Assembly: GCA_963704335.1 (NCBI GenBank)
Contig: OY969889.1
Span: 186,001-250,000 of the forward strand
Reading direction: 5' to 3'
Length of the DNA: 64,000 bases
From: PALSA-612 sp963704335
GTDB lineage: Bacteria > Actinomycetota > Thermoleophilia > Gaiellales > Gaiellaceae
The position numbers and the translations under genes were made by a program. The notes under the pieces were generated by a model that saw nothing but the letters and a program-made list of their open reading frames with translations, searched no databases and was not told where the DNA came from. Positions 42,870 to 52,936 of the stretch are shown one piece after another. Numbering within the stretch: the stretch's first letter is position 1; each line of letters starts with the position of its first letter.

Positions 42870-43940
42870 TTAGGTCGCCTCTGCCTCCAACACCGGCGTC
42901 GCTTGCCGCCGATCGAACATCTCTGCCTGGTCCTCGGGCCACCGCTCGAGCGGATAGAAACACGCGGCGACGTGGTGGGCTTCTCCGGGCGTAGGTTCGA
43001 GCTCCGGCTCGGCTGCGTCGCAGTGGCCGGGGCGAAAACGCGGACAGCGGGGGTGGAAGACGCAGCCGCTCGGCGGGTTGACGGGTGACGGGACATCACC
43101 ACCGATGATGATCCGGCGGCGGCTCTTTTGTCCATCGGGCGAAAGCCTCGGGACAGCGGAGATAAGCCCCGCCGTGTAGGGGTGACGCGGGCGGTCGAAG
43201 ATCCGCTCGGACTCTGCGAGCTCGACGACGCGGCCGAGGTACATCACGGCGATCCGCGTGCAGATCTGCCGCATCACGGAGAGGTCATGGGAGATGAAGA
43301 CGTACGTGAGGTCGAACTCGACCTGCAGCGCCCGGAGCAGGTTGAGGATCTGCGCTTGCACGGAGACGTCGAGCGCGGACACCGGCTCGTCACACACGAT
43401 CAGCTTGGGATTGAGCGCCAGGGCGCGCGCGATTCCGATCCTCTGGCGCTGACCCCCCGAAAACTCGTGCGGATACCGGCTGGAGTGCTCGCGGCTGAGG
43501 CCGACGACTTCGAGCAGCGACTTCACCTTGACCTTTGCCTCCCGGGAGCTCACTCCACCGTGAACCGCGAACGGCTGACTCACGATCTGCTCCACGGTCT
43601 TGCGCGGGTTGAGCGACGCATAGGGATCCTGGAAGACCATCTGCATCTCTCGCCGCAGGGGCCGCAGCCGGCGTTGCGACAGGCGCGAGATGTCCTGCCC
43701 CTCGAAGCGGATCGTCCCCGACGTCGGATCGAGCAGACGCAGCAACAGGCGCGCGGTGGTCGACTTGCCGCAGCCCGACTCGCCGACGATGCCGAGCGTC
43801 TCCCCCTTCTGCACGGTCAGCGAGACATCCTCGACCGCATGGACAACGCCACTCGCGCGGGAGAACACGCCGTGCTTGACGGGGAAGTGCTTCGTCACGT
43901 GCTCGAGCTCGACGAGCGTTTCCCTCGTCGACTCGCTCAT
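42870..43940 (-). CDS. dppF: Oligopeptide/dipeptide ABC transporter ATPase (second subunit)
   Basis: 356 residues. Walker A GIVGESGCGKSTTARLLLRL, Q-loop MQMVFQDPYASLNPR, signature FSGGQRQRIGIARAL, Walker B LIVCDEPVSALDVS and H-loop FISHDLSVMRQIC. The C-terminal oligo_HPY extension GCVFHPRCPRFRPGHCD carries the Cys cluster of this subfamily. ATG at 43940, 4-base overlap with dppD. Pairs with DppD to energise peptide uptake. Confidence 0.96.
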   Translation of the reverse strand: MSESTRETLVELEHVTKHFPVKHGVFSRASGVVHAVEDVSLTVQKGETLGIVGESGCGKSTTARLLLRLLDPTSGTIRFEGQDISRLSQRRLRPLRREMQMVFQDPYASLNPRKTVEQIVSQPFAVHGGVSSREAKVKVKSLLEVVGLSREHSSRYPHEFSGGQRQRIGIARALALNPKLIVCDEPVSALDVSVQAQILNLLRALQVEFDLTYVFISHDLSVMRQICTRIAVMYLGRVVELAESERIFDRPRHPYTAGLISAVPRLSPDGQKSRRRIIIGGDVPSPVNPPSGCVFHPRCPRFRPGHCDAAEPELEPTPGEAHHVAACFYPLERWPEDQAEMFDRRQATPVLEAEAT

Positions 43941-44959
43941 CGAGCCGCGCCCAGTCTCTCCGCGAGGCTCGACGCACCCATCTCCCGCTTGATCTCCCCG
44001 GAAAGATGGCAGCGATCGAGGTGGCCGCCCACAAGGGGCTCCAGCTCGGGCAACTCGGTCGGACAAGGGGCGAAGCTGTATGCACAGCGGGGGTGGAAGG
44101 GACAGCCGCTCGGCACGGAGACGAGCGACGGAGGCGTGCCCTCGATCGCGATGAGCTCGCTCAGACGAACGTCGATCGTGGGCATCGAACGGAGGAGCCC
44201 CCAGGTGTACGGGTGCTGGGGCGCCGTGAAGATCTCGGAAGCGGGGCCGTACTCCATCTCGCGGCCCGCGTACATCACGAGCACGGTGTCGGCCGTCTCC
44301 GCGATGACCCCGAGATCGTGCGTGATGAGGATCACGCCCATATTGAACTCCTGCTTGACCCGCTCGATGAGCTCGAGGATCTGCGCCTGCACTGTGACGT
44401 CGAGCGCGGTCGTCGGCTCATCGGCGATCAGCACCGACGGTCTGTGCACGAGCGCCATCGCGATCATCGCGCGTTGCCGCATGCCCCCGGAGAACTGGTG
44501 GGCGAAGTCGCGCGCCCGCTCCTCCGGCTGCGGTATGCCCACCGCCCGCAGCAACGCGACCGCCTGCGTGGCTGCCTCCTGCTTCGAGACATTGGAGTGA
44601 GCAAGAACCGCCTCGGCGATCTGGTCGCCCACCCGGTGCATCGGGTGGAGGCTGGCGAAAGGGTCCTGGAAGATCATCGCGATGTCCTTGCCGCGAAGGT
44701 CGCGCATCTTGTCGGGCGGCAGCTCGAGCACGTTTCGCCCGCCGAACTCGGCTTCTCCGATGACGCTCGCGTTCTCCGTGTTGAGCAGACCCATCAGCGC
44801 GAGGCTGGAGACGGTCTTGCCGGACCCGGACTCGCCGACGATGCCGAGCGTTTCGCCCCGGTGCAGCGTGTAGTTCAGGCCCGAGACCGCGCGGACATCA
44901 CCCTCATGCGTCGGGAACACGACCGACAGGTCGCGGACGTCGAGGACGACCTCTCTCAC
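43937..44959 (-). CDS. dppD: Oligopeptide/dipeptide ABC transporter ATPase (first subunit)
   Basis: About 340 residues from a GTG at 44959 preceded by AGAGAGG. Walker A GIVGESGSGKTVSSLALMGLL, Q-loop IAMIFQDPFASLHPMH, signature FSGGMRQRAMIAMAL, Walker B VLIADEPTTALDVT, H-loop LITHDLGVIAETAD and the Cys-containing oligo_HPY end CPFHPRCAYSFAPC. It overlaps dppB upstream and dppF downstream. Confidence 0.96.
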   Translation of the reverse strand: MREVVLDVRDLSVVFPTHEGDVRAVSGLNYTLHRGETLGIVGESGSGKTVSSLALMGLLNTENASVIGEAEFGGRNVLELPPDKMRDLRGKDIAMIFQDPFASLHPMHRVGDQIAEAVLAHSNVSKQEAATQAVALLRAVGIPQPEERARDFAHQFSGGMRQRAMIAMALVHRPSVLIADEPTTALDVTVQAQILELIERVKQEFNMGVILITHDLGVIAETADTVLVMYAGREMEYGPASEIFTAPQHPYTWGLLRSMPTIDVRLSELIAIEGTPPSLVSVPSGCPFHPRCAYSFAPCPTELPELEPLVGGHLDRCHLSGEIKREMGASSLAERLGAAR

Positions 44960-45921
44960 TCGTACCGGACTCGCGGGTCGATAAACGCGTACAAGATGTC
45001 GACGACGAGGTTCATGAACACCACGGCGATAGCGCCGAGCATGACGACGCCGACCACGGTCGGGAGGTCCTGGTTGAACGTCGAGTCGATCGCCATCCAG
45101 CCGAGGCCCTGGATGTTGAAGACCGACTCGGTGATGATCGCTCCGCCGACGAGCAGGGCGATGTCCATGCCGAACATCGTCACGATCGGGGCCAGGCTCG
45201 CCCGCAGCGCATGGTGCGTGATGACCCGTCGCTCTGACAGCCCCTTGGCCCTGGCGGTGCGGATGTAGTCCTCCCCCAGCGTCTCGAGCAGGGTGTTGCG
45301 TGTCATACGCGCGTAGATGGCGGCGAAGAGCATGGCCAGCACCGTCCAGGGGAGGATCATGTGCGAGAAGAAGCCGGTGGGGCTCTCCGTAATCCCCACG
45401 TACCCCGTGCCTCCCGTCCATCCCAGCTTGTTCCAGAAGATGTAGAGGGCCATCAGCCCGAGCCAGAACACCGGTGCGGAGATCCCGATGAGGACGAATC
45501 CCATCGCCGCTCGGTCAGCGGCCGTCCGTCGCTTGATCGCGGACAGCACGCCGATCGATACCCCGATGACAAGCCAGATGATGGCCGCACCAAGAATGAG
45601 CAGCAGCGTCCGCGGCGCCCGTTCCTCCACCTGCTCGAGGACGGGAACCTGGGTGTTGTACGAGTAACCCAGTCCCGGCCACCCGAACTCGTCGCCGGCG
45701 AAGAAGTTCTTGACGAACCTCCCGTATTGCTCGTACCACGGCTGATCCAGACCCAGTCGTTCCCGGACGAGGGCAAGCGACTCTTCGGTGGGGGACTTCC
45801 CGGCAAAGCGCAAGGCCGGGTCGCCCGCGGGCAGAATGTAGAAGACGGCGTACGTGAGCAGGAGGACGATGAGGACGACGACGCCGGCCCAAAGAATCCT
45901 TCTGGCTATGTAGAGAGGCAT
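44956..45921 (-). CDS. dppB: Peptide ABC transporter permease (DppB type)
   Basis: 321 residues, six transmembrane segments. Begins MPLYIARRILWAGVVVLIVLLLTYAVFYILPAGDPALR and contains the EAA coupling loop TLGEDYIRTARAKGLSERRVITHHALRASLAPIVT. Forms the channel with DppC. It follows a strong hairpin after the binding-protein gene and overlaps dppD. Confidence 0.95.
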   Translation of the reverse strand: MPLYIARRILWAGVVVLIVLLLTYAVFYILPAGDPALRFAGKSPTEESLALVRERLGLDQPWYEQYGRFVKNFFAGDEFGWPGLGYSYNTQVPVLEQVEERAPRTLLLILGAAIIWLVIGVSIGVLSAIKRRTAADRAAMGFVLIGISAPVFWLGLMALYIFWNKLGWTGGTGYVGITESPTGFFSHMILPWTVLAMLFAAIYARMTRNTLLETLGEDYIRTARAKGLSERRVITHHALRASLAPIVTMFGMDIALLVGGAIITESVFNIQGLGWMAIDSTFNQDLPTVVGVVMLGAIAVVFMNLVVDILYAFIDPRVRYE

Positions 45922-45942
45922 CGAATCAGAAGGTAGACGAGA

Positions 45943-45964
45943 GCGGGGCCCCGAGGGGCCCCGC
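45943..45964 (-). terminator. Intra-operon hairpin after the peptide-binding protein gene
   Basis: GCGGGGCCCC paired with GGGGCCCCGC (10 bp, tiny loop) lies between the binding-protein stop and dppB. It lacks a U-run. It probably attenuates read-through or stabilises the upstream mRNA 3' end, giving more binding protein than permease. Confidence 0.6.
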
Positions 45965-45990
45965 CTTCGCCACTCAGTCGGTCTATCCGG

Positions 45991-47832
45991 TCACGGCTTC
46001 ACTGCGACGTGAGACAGCGCAGTGAATCCGGCGTTCTGGTCGAAGTTCCACTTCGTGACGTTTGGCCCGAGGATCGTGACCGTCTTCGCCCACATGTAGG
46101 GGATCCAGGGCACGATCTGGGTGGTCAGGACCTTGTCGATCCCTGCGTAGCAGGTCGTCCGCGCGTTGCCGAGCGGCATCTTCCCGCAGCGATCGGCCAG
46201 CTTGTCGATGCTGGGGACGTTCCTGAAGTTCCCCTTCAGGCCCAGCGACTTCGCCTGGCTCGCCTTCACACCCACGAGCGAGTAGTTCGTGTTACCGGCC
46301 GGGATGATGCTGCGGCCGTCGAAGAGCGGCCCGACGAACGTCGAGGCGTCCGCGAAGTCCTTGAACCACCGCGGCCGGTTCGAGATCGGGACGTTCTTGT
46401 TCGTCGTCTGGATCACCGGGTACGCGCCGTTGACGGCACGCGACGTGAAGGTGATGCCGATCTTCGCAGCGCCTGCCTGGACGGTTGGCAGCGTCAACTT
46501 GTCAACTGCCCGGACATCGGTGATCAGCAGCACGTTCTTGCACTCTGCCGCCGTGCAGACACCGTTCGAGTTCGCGTACTTCGACTTCGCCATCTCGGCA
46601 CGCGCCTTCGCAACGCTCCCACGGTTGCCGGGAGTCCTGAACGGGTGGAAGTTCGCAAGCTTTCCACCGATCACGGTGGGCGGGATGATGTGCTCGGCGA
46701 CGACGCCTGACACAGCCCCACCCCATGCCCTGCGCAGAGCCTCGCGATCCATCACCCAGTTCATGGCGCGGCGAACGTGGACGTCGTCGAATGGCGGCTG
46801 CGTGAGGTTCATGGTGATGTAGTACGTCCCGTCGGCGAAGTTCGAGTGCAGGTACTTCCGCTTGCTCGAGCTCGTCGAGTACTCGCGGAACACCTTCGGC
46901 GACGCGGTTGCGTACGAGTCCTCCAGGTCGCCCGCCTCGATCTTGTTGTAGATGTCATCGATGTTGGTGTTGACCGTGAACTCGAAGCGATCGGGGTTGC
47001 TCTCCCTCGCCTTTCGGCTGTCCGTCCTCGCGTTGTAGTTCGGGTTCCGGACGAGGTTGAGCCGTGTCTGGCCGTCGTAGCCGCTGATCGGCTTCAGCGA
47101 CCCGCAGGAGCTGACGTTCAGATCTTCGGTGCCCTCGATCATGTATGGCCCCGAACCGATCACGTAGCGCCCGTATGCGCCCGGCTTGCCCTCGAAGCAC
47201 TTCGCGACTTCCTGCGGCATGGGGAACATCGCAGGCATGCCGAGCCGCATCAGGAAGTCACCGGTCGGCTGGGTCAGGTCGAAGATGACCGTCCTCGCGT
47301 TCGGCGTCCTGACACCGGCAAGGGACTTCGTCTTGCCCTTGCTGTACGCGTCCCAACCCCTGATGATCGTGTAGTAGAACGAGTACTGGCCGCCGTTCTT
47401 TGGACGCGCCAGCCGCTCGACGGCGTACTTGACGTCCTGAGCCGTGATGGCGCGGTTCACGGGCGGAGCCCACCTGACTCCGGACTTGAGCGTGAACGTG
47501 TACCTCTTGCCGCCGTTCGTCGGCTTCGGAACCTTTATGGCGAGGTCCGGGACGATCTTCGAGCCGGCGGGACCTCCGACGTGGTTGTAGCCGATGAGGC
47601 CGCGGAGCAGCAGGTTCGTGTTGATGGCGAACGCGTTCGCGAGATACTCACCGGTGGGGTCGAAGCTGTTCGTCCAGCCGAAGCTCGACTCCCAGCCAAC
47701 CCGATATGTGCCGCCCTTGGCGACTTGGGCCTCCGGTCCTCCGGACGCGGATGAGACCAATACGGTCGCTGCCGCCGCAATTGCCAAGGCAACAGCGACG
47801 GGCACTGCGACCCTTCGCTTCATTATTCGCAC
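45991..47832 (-). CDS. Peptide ABC transporter substrate-binding protein (DppA/OppA-like, SBP family 5)
   Basis: About 613 residues from a GTG at 47832 with GGAGGAG 5 bases upstream (an ATG three codons later is a fallback). Signal peptide MKRRVAVPVAVALAIAAAATVLVSSASG. SBP_bac_5 features: GLIGYNHVGGPAGSKIVPDLAIKVPKP, TFTLKSGVRWAPPVNRAITAQDVKYAVERL and NLTQPPFDDVHVRRAMNWVMDREALRRAWGG. Binds peptides or other solutes outside the membrane and delivers them to DppBC. Confidence 0.93.
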   Translation of the reverse strand: MRIMKRRVAVPVAVALAIAAAATVLVSSASGGPEAQVAKGGTYRVGWESSFGWTNSFDPTGEYLANAFAINTNLLLRGLIGYNHVGGPAGSKIVPDLAIKVPKPTNGGKRYTFTLKSGVRWAPPVNRAITAQDVKYAVERLARPKNGGQYSFYYTIIRGWDAYSKGKTKSLAGVRTPNARTVIFDLTQPTGDFLMRLGMPAMFPMPQEVAKCFEGKPGAYGRYVIGSGPYMIEGTEDLNVSSCGSLKPISGYDGQTRLNLVRNPNYNARTDSRKARESNPDRFEFTVNTNIDDIYNKIEAGDLEDSYATASPKVFREYSTSSSKRKYLHSNFADGTYYITMNLTQPPFDDVHVRRAMNWVMDREALRRAWGGAVSGVVAEHIIPPTVIGGKLANFHPFRTPGNRGSVAKARAEMAKSKYANSNGVCTAAECKNVLLITDVRAVDKLTLPTVQAGAAKIGITFTSRAVNGAYPVIQTTNKNVPISNRPRWFKDFADASTFVGPLFDGRSIIPAGNTNYSLVGVKASQAKSLGLKGNFRNVPSIDKLADRCGKMPLGNARTTCYAGIDKVLTTQIVPWIPYMWAKTVTILGPNVTKWNFDQNAGFTALSHVAVKP

Positions 47833-47935
47833 CTGCGCTCCTCCTCCTCTTTCGCCCGCTCGCACGCGGGATTTGCATGAGAAAAGACTGTCACTTCTAG
47901 TTAGACGATGCCAGATCTCCCTAGTTGGGCAGAGA

Positions 47936-48895
47936 TCACCGGTCGGTGCGGACGTCGAGCGCATCGCGCAGGCCGTCCCCCAGCAGATTGAAAGCCAGCG
48001 TGGTCAGGATCAGGAACGCACCGGGAAACACCATCAGCCACCAGGCCACGTCGTACAGGCCGGATGCGTCGGCGAGGATCTGACCCCACGATGCCTGGTC
48101 GGGCGGCACACCCAGACCGAGATACGACAGCGCCGCCTCGAACAGGATGCTCTGCGGGACGAGCAGCGTCGCCAGCACGATGATCGGCGCGCTGAGGTTG
48201 GGAAGAACATCGCCGCCGATGATGCGCGGGCTCCCCGCGCCGATCGACCTGCTCGCCTCCACGAACTCTTTCTGCTTGAGCGACAGCGTGTTTCCCCGGA
48301 TGACGCGGGCCACGTAGGGCCACGAGAAGAGCACGATCACCGCGATGACGATCGACAGGCCGGGCTTGATTAAGCCCCCGGCACACCCTTCCTTCGTCGT
48401 GCTGCACGCCGCGACGATGCCGATCGAGATGAGCAACTGGGGCACTGCGAGCATGACGTCCGCGCCCCGGGAGAGAGTCGTATCCGCGAAACCGCCGAAG
48501 AAGCCGGCGAGGATGCCGATCGTGGTTCCGATGAGCACCGCGAGGCCCGAGGCGACGATCCCGACGAGCAGCGACGTTCTGGCCCCGTACATGACCCGCA
48601 CGAACAGATCCCTACCCGCCGAGTCGGCACCGAAGTAGAACTCCGAGGTCGGCCCCTTGGGGATGCCGAAATCGTCGACCATCGAGAAGTACGGCTCGTT
48701 CTCCGCGTGCCCGGTGATGCGCGCCGCGAGCGGGCCACCGAAGATCGCCAGGAAGACGAGAACGATGATGATGCCGCCCCCCACGAGCGCCGCCTTGTCC
48801 TGCTTGAAGCGCTTCCAGAAGAGCTGACGCGGGCTGAGCCCTGGAGCTTGCTCCAGCTCGATCGGGGCTTCGGCTGCAACGGGGACCGTGCTCAT
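47936..48895 (-). CDS. dppC: Peptide ABC transporter permease (DppC type)
   Basis: 319 residues, six transmembrane segments. Cytoplasmic start with FWKRFKQDKAALVGGGIIIVLVFLAIFG, the DppC-typical FGADSAGRDLFVRVMYGARTSLLVGIVASGLAVLIG and the coupling loop LKQKEFVEASRSIGAGSPRIIGGDVLPN. It is the first gene of the operon, which is unusual (binding protein or DppB is often first); about 100 bases separate it from the binding-protein gene. Confidence 0.95.
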   Translation of the reverse strand: MSTVPVAAEAPIELEQAPGLSPRQLFWKRFKQDKAALVGGGIIIVLVFLAIFGGPLAARITGHAENEPYFSMVDDFGIPKGPTSEFYFGADSAGRDLFVRVMYGARTSLLVGIVASGLAVLIGTTIGILAGFFGGFADTTLSRGADVMLAVPQLLISIGIVAACSTTKEGCAGGLIKPGLSIVIAVIVLFSWPYVARVIRGNTLSLKQKEFVEASRSIGAGSPRIIGGDVLPNLSAPIIVLATLLVPQSILFEAALSYLGLGVPPDQASWGQILADASGLYDVAWWLMVFPGAFLILTTLAFNLLGDGLRDALDVRTDR

Positions 48896-48925
48896 CGAAG
48901 CCTAAGAGGGTACCCCGGAAATGCC

Positions 48926-48951
48926 GAGAGCCCGGCGCTAACCGGGCTCTC
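48926..48951 (-). terminator. Perfect 10-bp hairpin terminator after the sigma factor gene
   Basis: GAGAGCCCGG and CCGGGCTCTC with the loop CGCTAA, placed 20 bases after the sigma-factor stop and 31 bases upstream of the dppC start on the minus strand. It separates the two transcripts; the following sequence has only a short T stretch. Confidence 0.72.
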
Positions 48952-48970
48952 GATGACTAGCTGTCGCGAG

Positions 48971-50041
48971 TTACGCGGCGGCGACGGTCTGCAGCTCGCG
49001 AAGCGCGGACAGCCGCGCCAGCGCCTGGCTTTCGAGCTGCCGCACGCGCTCGCGCGTGAGCTCCAGCTCGTTGCCGATCGCCTCGAGCGTCCACGGCTCG
49101 CCCTCGAATCCGAAGCGGAGCTCGAGGATGCGCCGCTCACGCTCGGGGAGGGCGTCCAGCGCACGCCGGATGCCCTGGCGGCGAAGCGACTCCTCGGCCT
49201 CGTCGAACGGGTCGGCCGCCTCGCGGTCGGCGAAGAGGTCACCGAGCTCGCCCTCGTCGTCTGCGCCGACCGTCTGGTTCAGCGAGATCGACGCATGTGC
49301 GGCACCGAGCGCCTCGTCGATGTGCTGGAGCGGCAGGCCAGTGGCCTCGGCCAGCTCCTCCTTCGTCGCCTCCCGGCCGAGCTCCACCTCGAGCCGCCGC
49401 GCCGCGCGACCGAGCTTCTGCTGCCGCTCGACCACGTGGACGGGCACGCGGATCGTCCGCGCGTGGTTCGCCACCGCCCGCTGCACGGACTGGCGAATCC
49501 ACCACGTTGCGTAGGTGGAGAACTTGTAGCCGCGCCGCCAGTCGAACTTCTCGACCGCGCGGTTCAGGCCCAGCGTGCCCTCCTGGATGAGATCCAGGAA
49601 CGGGACGCCCAGGCCGCGGTAGCCCTTCGCGATCGAGACGACGAGCCGGAGGTTCGACTCGATCATCCGGCGCTTGGCAATCGGGTCACCACGCTCGATG
49701 CGCTTGGCGAGCGTTACTTCCTCGGCGGCGGTGAGCAGCTTGTGCTTGCCGACGTCGGCGAGGAACAGCTGCAGGCTGTCCGCCGCTCCGGCGACCTCGT
49801 CAGGCTCGAGGTTGAGCTTCGCCTTGGGGCGCTCCGCCTCGCCTTCCGCGCGAGGTCCGAGCTCCACGCCCATGGCCTCGAGCTCACGCGCGAAAGCCTC
49901 GACGTCGTCGTCGGCCAGGTCGTGCTCGAGCGCGAACGCCTCGAGCTCGGTGGGCTCGACATAGCCGCGCTCCTCTGCCGTCTCCAGCAGGGCGCGACCC
50001 TGGTCGCTTTCAATCAGTTCGGTTAGCTGGTTCTGAGTCAA
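48971..50041 (-). CDS. rpoD: Primary RNA polymerase sigma factor (RpoD/SigA type)
   Basis: About 356 residues from the TTG at 50041, which has GAGGGG 4 bases upstream; an in-frame TTG at 50080 is an alternative. Region 1.1-like start (LTELIESDQGRALLETAEERGYV), region 1.2/2 (LQLFLADVGKHKLLTAAEEVTLAKRIERGD, SNLRLVVSIAKGYRGLGVPFLDLIQEGTLGLNRAVEKFDWRRGYKFSTYATWWIRQSVQRAV), region 3 and region 4 (LDALPERERRILELRFGFEG, LTRERVRQLESQALARL). Shorter than many actinobacterial SigA proteins, which carry long acidic N-termini. Confidence 0.94.
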   Translation of the reverse strand: MTQNQLTELIESDQGRALLETAEERGYVEPTELEAFALEHDLADDDVEAFARELEAMGVELGPRAEGEAERPKAKLNLEPDEVAGAADSLQLFLADVGKHKLLTAAEEVTLAKRIERGDPIAKRRMIESNLRLVVSIAKGYRGLGVPFLDLIQEGTLGLNRAVEKFDWRRGYKFSTYATWWIRQSVQRAVANHARTIRVPVHVVERQQKLGRAARRLEVELGREATKEELAEATGLPLQHIDEALGAAHASISLNQTVGADDEGELGDLFADREAADPFDEAEESLRRQGIRRALDALPERERRILELRFGFEGEPWTLEAIGNELELTRERVRQLESQALARLSALRELQTVAAA

Positions 50042-50324
50042 GTGCCCCTCGTGTCCTTTCCTATGGCCATTGCCCTTCAAGTTCCAAACCTTCTCACTCT
50101 AGGTCGATTCTCCTCGGCACGCCAGGCCGAATCGAGCCGGCGTTCCGGGCTCCCCAAGGCCTCAACGGAGGCTCTTGTCGAAGTATTCCGTCCGACTCGG
50201 ACGATCGTGCGTACGCATGCTTAGTACTTCGTCCCCTTACAAGACGTTTCGTACACACGAAGGTTTGCACAGCACGAGTTAACTCTGTGCTGCGCGGGTG
50301 TAAAAGCTCCGTGAAGAGCGGTAT
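50042..50324. other. Intergenic region between topA and the sigma factor gene
   Basis: About 280 bases. It holds a hairpin with GCACAG/CTGTGC arms (50267-50290) around an AGTTAACT palindrome. On the minus strand just after topA, GCTC-TTCACG-GAGC-TTTTA looks like a small terminator. The rest presumably carries the sigma-factor promoter, but I see no pair of boxes I trust. Confidence 0.5.
50301..50319 (-). terminator. Small terminator directly after topA
   Basis: On the minus strand a 4-bp GCTC/GAGC stem with a TTCACG loop is followed by TTTTA, starting 6 bases after the topA stop. Confidence 0.45.
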
Positions 50325-52890
50325 CTACTTCTTCTTGCGCGGACGGCGCTTGGCAGGCCCGCGCGAGCGCCGTTCGGCGAGCAACTCGACCGCTCGCTCG
50401 AGTGTAAGCGACTCGACGCTGTCGCCCGTGCGGAGGCTCGCATTTGTCTCGCCGTCGGTGACGTAGGGGCCGAAACGGCCGTCCTTGACGACGATCGGTT
50501 TCGCCGACGACGGATCGGCGCCGAGCTCCCGGAGCGGCGCTGCTGCTGCTCGACGCTGCCGCTGCTTCGGCTGGGCGAGCAACGCCAGCGCCTCCTCGAC
50601 CGTGAGCGTGAAGAGCTGCTCTTCGGTCTCGAGCGAGCGCGACTCCGAGCCCTTCTTGATGAACGGCCCGTAGCGCCCGTTCATGGCGACGATTTCCTCG
50701 GCGTCCGCAGGATCGACACCGACCGTGCGGGGCAGCGAGAGCAGCCGCAGCGCGTCCTCGAGGCCGACCGTCTCGGGATCCATCGACGCGAAGAGCGATG
50801 CCGTGCGTGGCTTCTCGTCCGACTCGTCGGAGAGCTCCTCTGTCACGTATGGGCCATACCGGCCGGTGCGTGCGACGATGGCTCGCCCTGTATCGGGATC
50901 GACCCCGAGCGTCCGCTCGTTCGACGATTGCGAGAGCAGCTCCTCCGCTCGCTCCGGCGTCAGCTCGTCCGGGACGATCTCGTCCGGTAGCGATGCGCGG
51001 TCCTCGCCGCGCTCGAGGTACGGGCCGTAGCGGCCGACGCGAACGACGATGTCGGTACCGGGAAGCGAGATCGAGTTCACGGCGCGAGCGTCGATTTGCG
51101 GCGAGGTGGTCGGTCACCAGCTGTTGCAGGCCGGGATCGCTGCCGTCCCCTCTGTAAAACCGCGTCAGCCAGGCGACGCGCTCCTCGTCCCCTGCGGCGA
51201 TGCGGTCGAGATCGTCCTCCATGCGCGCGGTGAACTCGTAGTCGACGAGGCTTGCGTAATGCTGCTCGAGCAGCTGCGTGACGGCAAAGGCGGTGAACGT
51301 GGGGACGAGCGCTGTGCCCTTCTTGAACACGTAGCCGCGGTCGAGGATCGTCCCCATGATCGCCGCATAGGTCGACGGCCTGCCGATGCCGCGGTCCTCG
51401 AGCGCCTTGACGAGGCTGGCCTCGGTGTAGCGGGCGGGCGGACGCGTCTCGTGGCCTTCGGGTACGAGCTGCTTGGCGTCCAGGGGCTGGCCGACCGTGA
51501 GCGGCGGCATCTGGCGCTCGGCCTCGTCCTCCCCGGGCTCGTCCCTGCCCGACTCGTACGCCAGTCGGTAGCCAGGTGACGTGATCACCGTGCCGGAGGC
51601 GCCGAAGGTCGCCTTCGTGCCGGCGTCGGTGGCGCCCTCGAGCTGAATCGAAATCGTATGACCGGTCGCGTCCTTCATCTGCGAGGCGACGGTGCGCTTG
51701 AAGATCAGCTCGTAGAGAGCGAGCTCGTCACGCGAAATCTCGCCGGCGATCTCTTCGGGCGCACGGAAGACATCCCCGGCCGGCCGGATCGCCTCGTGCG
51801 CCTCCTGCGCGTTCGCGACTGCCCGCTCGTAGCGGCGAGGCGAGTCGGGAACGGTCTCTGACCCGTACGTCCGCTCCGCATGTGCCCGTGCGGCGCGTAC
51901 GGCCGTGTCCGACAGTGAAACGGAATCCGTCCGCATGTATGTGATGTAGCCGTTCTCGTAGAGCCGCTGGGCCACCCGCATCGTGGTCTGCGACGAGTAC
52001 CGCAACTTCCGGCTCGCCTCCTGTTGGAGCGTGGAGGTGCGGAACGGGGCGGCCGGACTGCGCCGGTACGGCTTCTCCTCGACGGACGAGACCGCGAAGG
52101 GACGGCCGTCGAGATCCCGCGCGAGTGCGGTCGCCTGCGCCTCGTCCAGCCCGAGTACCGAGTCATCCGTCGTACCGGTGCTGCCGAAGTCCCTGCCCTG
52201 CGCGACGCGCTTGCCGTCGACGGCGACGAGGCGCGCTTCGAACGGACCGGGCTCGAAGGTGCCGACCACGTCCCAGTACGAGGCGATGACGAAGCGAATG
52301 CGCTCCAGCTCGCGGTCGACGACGAGCCTGGTGGCGACCGACTGCACGCGACCCGCCGAGAGGCCGCGCATGACCTTCTTCCAGAGCACGGGCGACACCT
52401 CGTAGCCGTACAGCCGGTCGAGGATGCGACGCGTCTCCTGGGAGTCGACAAGCCGCACGTCCACGTCTCTCGTCTCGTCGAGCGCGCGGACGATCGCGTC
52501 CTTCGTGATCTCGTGGAACACCATGCGGCGCACTGGCACCTTGGGCCGCAGCTCCTGCACGAGATGCCAGGCGATGGCCTCGCCCTCACGATCCTCGTCT
52601 GTCGCGAGCAAGAGCTCGTCGGCCTGTGCGAGCTTCTTCTTGAGCGCGGTCACGACCTTCTTCTTGTCCGGATCGACCACGTAGTACGGCTCGAAGTCGT
52701 CCTCGACAGCAACGCCCAGCGCGCCGTACTTCTCGCGCTCGGCGGCCGGAATCTGGCTCGCCTTTTCGGGCAGGTCGCGGATGTGGCCGATGCTCGACTC
52801 GACGTCGTAGCCGGCGCCGAGGTAACGCGAGATCGTCCTCGCTTTCGCGGGGGACTCGACGATGACGAGCTTCTGCTTTCCGGCAGCCAT
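50325..52890 (-). CDS. topA: DNA topoisomerase I (type IA)
   Basis: About 855 residues from the ATG at 52890. Toprim domain KLVIVESPAKARTISRYLG and LLLATDEDREGEAIAWHL (metal Asp/Glu), then RMVFHEITKDAI, LDRLYGYEVSPVLWKKV and the active-site region ENGYITYMRTDSVSLSDTAV with the catalytic Tyr (YMRT). After a frameshift near 51095 the C-terminus holds four TopA C-repeats (VGRYGPYLE, TGRYGPYVT, NGRYGPFIK, DGRFGPYVT) and a Lys/Arg tail, without Cys zinc fingers. Relaxes negative supercoils. Confidence 0.96.
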
Positions 52891-52936
52891 ACGGCGGGAC
52901 ACGTTAGCGACGAGTTCGACGGACGGCGATAATCCC

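Noticed and set aside
43128..45268. Long plus-strand frames over the peptide transporter
   Set aside because: Shadow frames of dppF, dppD and dppB.
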